Positions 60,839 to 64,000 of a stretch of DNA of 64,000 nucleotides are shown one piece after another; the first letter of the stretch is position 1; each line of letters begins with the position of its first letter. The DNA comes from Sphingobium sp. OAS761 (GTDB lineage: Bacteria; Pseudomonadota; Alphaproteobacteria; Sphingomonadales; Sphingomonadaceae). Where the stretch lies: assembly GCF_024168485.1 (NCBI RefSeq), contig NZ_JALJVY010000008.1, positions 186,001-250,000 of the forward strand. The letters are read 5' to 3'. The position numbers were made by a program, and so were the translations under genes. The notes below the pieces were generated by a model. The model worked only from the letters and a program-made list of their open reading frames with translations, was not told the origin of the DNA and did not search any database.

Positions 60839-62979
60839 TGACCGATTTCCTGCTCGAGCTGCGCTGCGAGGAAATTCCCGCGCGCATGCAATTGAAGGCG
60901 TCAGAAGATCTGGCGCGCCTGTTCGCCGACGAGCTGGCGAAAGCCGGGTTGAAACCTGCCGCGATCGACAGCTTCGTCACGCCGCGCAGGCTGGCGTTGA
61001 TCGCGCGGGACCTGCCGCTGGAGACCGCTGCCGTCAGCGAGGAGTTCAAGGGGCCGCGTACGTCCGCCCCGGCGCAGGCGCTGGAAGGCTTCCTGCGCAA
61101 GACAGGGCTGTCGGAGGACCAGCTGGAGGATCGCGACGGCGTCTGGTTCGCCGTGGTGAACAAGCCCGGCCGTGCGACCGCCGGGGTGTTGACGGAGGCC
61201 GTTCCCGCTATCGTCCGTGCCTTCCCGTGGCCCAAGTCGATGCGATGGGGCGCGGCCAGCCAGACGACGGAAAGCCTGCGCTGGGTCCGGCCGCTCAAGG
61301 GGATTGTCGCGATCCTGGGTGATACGCTGGTCGATATCGAGATCGAGGGCATCAGGTCGGGCTACGCCACGCTGGGCCATCGCTTCCACCATCCCGGCGA
61401 GATCACCATCGGCGGCGCGCATGACTATGCGGACAAGTTGCGCGCATGCCATGTCATCGTCAGCCATCAGGAACGGCAGGCGATCATCGCGTCGAAGGCC
61501 GCGGAGGCGGCGGCCGCCCTTGGCTACAGCGTTATCGAAGACAAGGGGCTGGTCGCGGAAAATGCCGGTCTGACCGAATGGCCGGTCCCGCTGCTGGGCG
61601 ACTTCGATCCGGCTTTTCTTGAGGTTCCACCTGAAGTCATTCAGCTAACACTTCGGATAAATCAGAAATATTTTGTGTTGTGCGATGCCGAGGGCAAACT
61701 GGCACCCGCCTTCATCTGCACCGCCAATATCGACGCGAAGGATGGCGGCGCGGCGATCATCGCGGGCAACCGCAAGGTCCTGGCCGCGCGGCTGTCCGAC
61801 GCCCGTTTCTTCTGGGAGCAGGACAAGAAAACGAAGCTGGAAGATCAAGCGAAGAAACTGTCGCGCATCACCTTCCACGAGAAACTGGGTACCGTCGCCG
61901 ATAAGGTGGAGCGCGTCGCGAAGTTGGCCCGCTGGTTGGTCGAGGAAGGCGTCGTCCAGGGCGCGGACCCCGACCTGACGGAGCAGGCCGCGCGGCTGGC
62001 CAAGGCCGATCTCGTCACCGAAATGGTTGGCGAATTCCCGGAACTTCAGGGCCTTATGGGTGGATATTACGCCCGCGAGGAAGGTCTGGACCCGCAGGTC
62101 GCGGACGCTATTCGCGACCATTACAAGCCGATCGGGCAAGGCGACGACGTGCCCACTGCGCCGGTGACGGTGGCGGTGAGTTTGGCGGATAAGCTGGATA
62201 CGATTTCCGGCTTCTTCCTCATCGGAGGAAAGCCTACGGGCTCTAAAGACCCGTTTGCTCTGAGACGGGCCGCGCTTGGGGTTATTGCTATTGTACTTGC
62301 AAACGGCCTGCGGAGTTCGACCTACCAGCTATTCAACGCCTCCGTTGCTCGTCCGAGCGTTAGTGTGGATATGGCGGCCGTTGTTGCAGCCGACGATTTC
62401 AATGATTTCCTGATTGATCGCTTGAAAGTGCAGCAGCGCGACGCCGGCGTCAGATATGATTTCATAGACGCCGTCGTATATATGGGGGGCGATGATGATG
62501 TCGGAGGAGAGAGAGATCTCGTCCGCCTGCTCGCTCGCGTCCATGCGCTCCAGTCCTTTGTGGCGACCGACGATGGCGTGAACCTGCTCGCCGGTTACAA
62601 GCGCGCGGCCAATATCCTGAAGAAGGAAGCGCCGGAACTTGCCCAGACCCGTCACCCCGGCCTTGAGCCGGGGTCCAGCTTGACGGACGGCGTTCAAGGC
62701 CGGGGCGACGCAGGGGGCTATGATCCCGAACCCGCCGAAGCGGCCTTGCTCGCGGCGCTGGATGCGGCCGAGCCGCAGGCCGCCGAAGCCGTGATCGACG
62801 AACGTTTCGAGGACGCGATGGCGGCGCTGGCCAGCCTGCGCGCGCCGATCGACGCCTTTTTCGAAGAGGTGACGGTCAACGACTCCGATCCTGCGAAGCG
62901 CGCCGGACGCCTTGCCCTGCTCGAACGCGTGCGTACCGCCGTCCATGGCGTAGCCGACTTTTCGAAAATTTCGGGGTAA
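60838..62979 (+). CDS. glyS: Glycyl-tRNA synthetase beta subunit, with in-frame repeat insertion
   Basis: 713 residues. Beta-subunit landmarks: LLELRCEEIPARM, FPWPKSMRWG, TLGHRFH, LRINQKYF, GGYYAREEGL and LATDDGV-type FVATDDGVNLLAGYKRAANIL. The C-terminal helix domain follows. Residues ~605-628 (RHPGLEPGSSLTDGVQG...) come from a palindromic repeat and are not part of the normal family. Part of the gene (about 62225-62520) has lower GC and a variant loop. Full frame, no stop. Confidence 0.95.
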   Translation: MTDFLLELRCEEIPARMQLKASEDLARLFADELAKAGLKPAAIDSFVTPRRLALIARDLPLETAAVSEEFKGPRTSAPAQALEGFLRKTGLSEDQLEDRDGVWFAVVNKPGRATAGVLTEAVPAIVRAFPWPKSMRWGAASQTTESLRWVRPLKGIVAILGDTLVDIEIEGIRSGYATLGHRFHHPGEITIGGAHDYADKLRACHVIVSHQERQAIIASKAAEAAAALGYSVIEDKGLVAENAGLTEWPVPLLGDFDPAFLEVPPEVIQLTLRINQKYFVLCDAEGKLAPAFICTANIDAKDGGAAIIAGNRKVLAARLSDARFFWEQDKKTKLEDQAKKLSRITFHEKLGTVADKVERVAKLARWLVEEGVVQGADPDLTEQAARLAKADLVTEMVGEFPELQGLMGGYYAREEGLDPQVADAIRDHYKPIGQGDDVPTAPVTVAVSLADKLDTISGFFLIGGKPTGSKDPFALRRAALGVIAIVLANGLRSSTYQLFNASVARPSVSVDMAAVVAADDFNDFLIDRLKVQQRDAGVRYDFIDAVVYMGGDDDVGGERDLVRLLARVHALQSFVATDDGVNLLAGYKRAANILKKEAPELAQTRHPGLEPGSSLTDGVQGRGDAGGYDPEPAEAALLAALDAAEPQAAEAVIDERFEDAMAALASLRAPIDAFFEEVTVNDSDPAKRAGRLALLERVRTAVHGVADFSKISG
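62651..62709. repeat. Palindromic REP-like element inserted in glyS
   Basis: Outer arms of 16 bases (62651-62666 and 62694-62709) pair with one mismatch. Inside the left half is a second 7-bp hairpin (62655-62661 with 62667-62673, CTTGA loop). The sequence resembles the widespread GTCACCCCGGC-type dispersed repeats of alphaproteobacteria, read here as coding sequence without breaking the frame. Confidence 0.75.
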
Positions 62980-62999
62980 CAACAAGGCGGGACATTTTC

Positions 63000-63020
63000 G
63001 GACAGGAACATGTTCCGTCC
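63000..63020. promoter_or_regulatory. Palindrome upstream of ppdK
   Basis: A 12-base perfect palindrome (GGAACATGTTCC at 63005-63016) inside an imperfect 21-base symmetric stretch, about 100 bases before the ppdK start. It looks like a repressor operator; the regulator is unknown. The promoter itself is not clear. Confidence 0.35.
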
Positions 63021-63122
63021 GCCACAAATTCGACATAAACACTGGTGCAATTTCTGGCCGATTTCGCTAGAGAGTGCTGCACCGCACAATAAACGGCAAT
63101 CAGTGCAGGAGAGCCGGATCAC

Positions 63123-64000
63123 ATGGTTATGACGGAAGAGGCCCAGATGAGCAGCATTTCGACCCGCTATGTCTATCGCTTCGGCGGCGGCGTCGACGAT
63201 GGCGGCAAGGGCGACAAGAATCTGCTGGGCGGAAAAGGCGCCAATCTGGACGGCATGGCATCGATCGGCCTGCCGGTGCCTCCGGGTTTCACTATCACTA
63301 CCGAAATGTGCACGCGCTATTATCAGGATGGCGGCATCTTTCCCGAAAGCCTGAAGGCCGAAGTCGCCAACGGCATTGCCCATATCGAGGCGGTGACAGG
63401 CAAGATGTTCGGCGACAAGGGCGATCCGCTGCTGGTGTCGGTGCGGTCGGGCGCGCGTATCTCCATGCCCGGCATGATGGATACGGTGCTGAACCTCGGG
63501 CTGAACGATGAAACCGTGCTGGGCCTGGCCGCCGCGTCGGGTGACGAGCGTTTCGCCTGGGACAGCTATCGCCGTTTCATCCAGATGTATTCGGACGTGG
63601 TGCTGGAACTGGATCATGGCGCGTTCGAGGAAGCACTGGAGATCGCCAAGGAAGATCAGGGCTATACGCTCGACACGGAAATGACCGCCGACGACTGGAA
63701 GGCGCTTGTTGCAGAATATAAGGAACTGGTTTCAAAGCTTTGGAACAAGCCATTTCCGCAGGATGTGAATGATCAGCTGTGGGGTGCGATCAGTGCGGTG
63801 TTCGGATCCTGGCAGGCCGATCGCGCCAAGGTCTATCGCCGCCTGAATTCGATCCCTGGCGACTGGGGAACCGCTGTCAATGTGCAGGCGATGGTGTTCG
63901 GCAATATGGGCGACACATCCGCGACAGGCGTTGCGTTCACCCGTGATCCCGCCACTGGCGAAAATGCCTATTATGGCGAATATCTGATCAACGCTCAGGG
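63123..64000 (+). CDS. ppdK: Pyruvate, phosphate dikinase, N-terminal part (runs off the window)
   Basis: The frame is open from ATG 63123 to the window edge, giving 292 codons. [39 protein letters not shown] and [20 protein letters not shown] are the N-terminal nucleotide-binding domain of PPDK, and [24 protein letters not shown] follows. It interconverts pyruvate, ATP and phosphate with PEP, AMP and pyrophosphate. Other in-frame ATGs exist at 63129 and 63147. The remaining two thirds of the enzyme lie beyond the window. Confidence 0.96.
   Translation, partial: MVMTEEAQMSSISTRYVYRFGGGVDDGGKGDKNLLGGKGANLDGMASIGLPVPPGFTITTEMCTRYYQDGGIFPESLKAEVANGIAHIEAVTGKMFGDKGDPLLVSVRSGARISMPGMMDTVLNLGLNDETVLGLAAASGDERFAWDSYRRFIQMYSDVVLELDHGAFEEALEIAKEDQGYTLDTEMTADDWKALVAEYKELVSKLWNKPFPQDVNDQLWGAISAVFGSWQADRAKVYRRLNSIPGDWGTAVNVQAMVFGNMGDTSATGVAFTRDPATGENAYYGEYLINAQ

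Noticed and set aside
63005..63016. GGAACATGTTCC considered as a LexA box.
   Set aside because: The alphaproteobacterial LexA box is GTTC-N7-GTTC; this symmetric form fits the Gram-positive type only, so the regulator was left open.

Overview
The window is high-GC, gene-dense DNA from an alphaproteobacterium, most likely a member of the Sphingomonadales (Sphingomonas/Sphingobium/Novosphingobium type). The basis is an exosortase-A (XrtA/PEP-CTERM) exopolysaccharide locus in the usual sphingomonad order, a CtrA cell-cycle regulator whose upstream region is dense in GANTC sites, a UPF0262 protein beside dnaB, and a long TonB-dependent receptor with an STN domain. The genus is not resolved. No rRNA, tRNA, CRISPR array, insertion sequence or prophage was seen.

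Region 1 (1-16572, all +) is one long exopolysaccharide/exosortase locus. It runs: the 3' end of a probable XrtA-associated ATPase, polysaccharide deacetylase, two tandem FemAB-like proteins, a TIGR03087-type glycosyltransferase, exosortase A fused to an EpsI domain, an asparagine-synthase-like amidotransferase, a polyprenyl-phosphate sugar phosphotransferase, a GT2, a zinc-ribbon methyltransferase, a Wzx-like flippase, a GT4, an FkbM methyltransferase and a GT-C-like membrane protein. Many neighbours overlap by ATGA or GTGA, so the cluster looks translationally coupled. It would start, extend, decorate and flip a lipid-linked glycan; the exosortase would process PEP-CTERM proteins, none of which is encoded here.

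Region 2 (16573-22682) is housekeeping and metabolic: a YtcJ-like amidohydrolase with a 3-hydroxyisobutyrate-dehydrogenase-like enzyme, threonine ammonia-lyase, the N-degron leucyltransferase Bpt, and a secreted glycine-zipper protein. Region 3 (22683-30804) starts with a free-methionine-sulfoxide reductase. It then holds what looks like a GtrABC-type polyprenyl-phosphate-sugar glycosylation module: a GtrB-like GT2, GtrA and a methyltransferase on +, facing a GT4 and a second GT-C-like protein on -. The latter is clearly paralogous to the GT-C-like protein that ends region 1. ArfB, an RluA-family pseudouridine synthase and a membrane acyltransferase follow.

Region 4 (30801-38919) holds stress and regulatory genes: a low-complexity Thr/Ala/Ser protein, wrbA and pirin with a divergent LysR regulator, ctrA, a miniature PAS/chemotaxis-type protein, a Gly/Ala-rich secreted protein, a subtilisin-like protease, and an ECF sigma/anti-sigma pair. 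Region 5 (38924-47735) has a TonB-dependent receptor, an operon of UPF0262, a degenerate GH25 lysozyme, cdd, dcd and a metallophosphoesterase, then divergent dnaB and a Tat-exported M24 peptidase.

Region 6 (47736-56656) is a complete type I secretion cassette (TolC, ABC permease/ATPase, HlyD adaptor, small putative lipoprotein) followed by its likely cargo, a 1109-residue serralysin-like RTX metalloprotease with its own promoter and terminator. Region 7 (56655-64000) is housekeeping: rplY-pth, two tandem TraB/GumN proteins, glyQ-glyS (glyS carries an in-frame palindromic repeat insertion) and the 5' part of ppdK.
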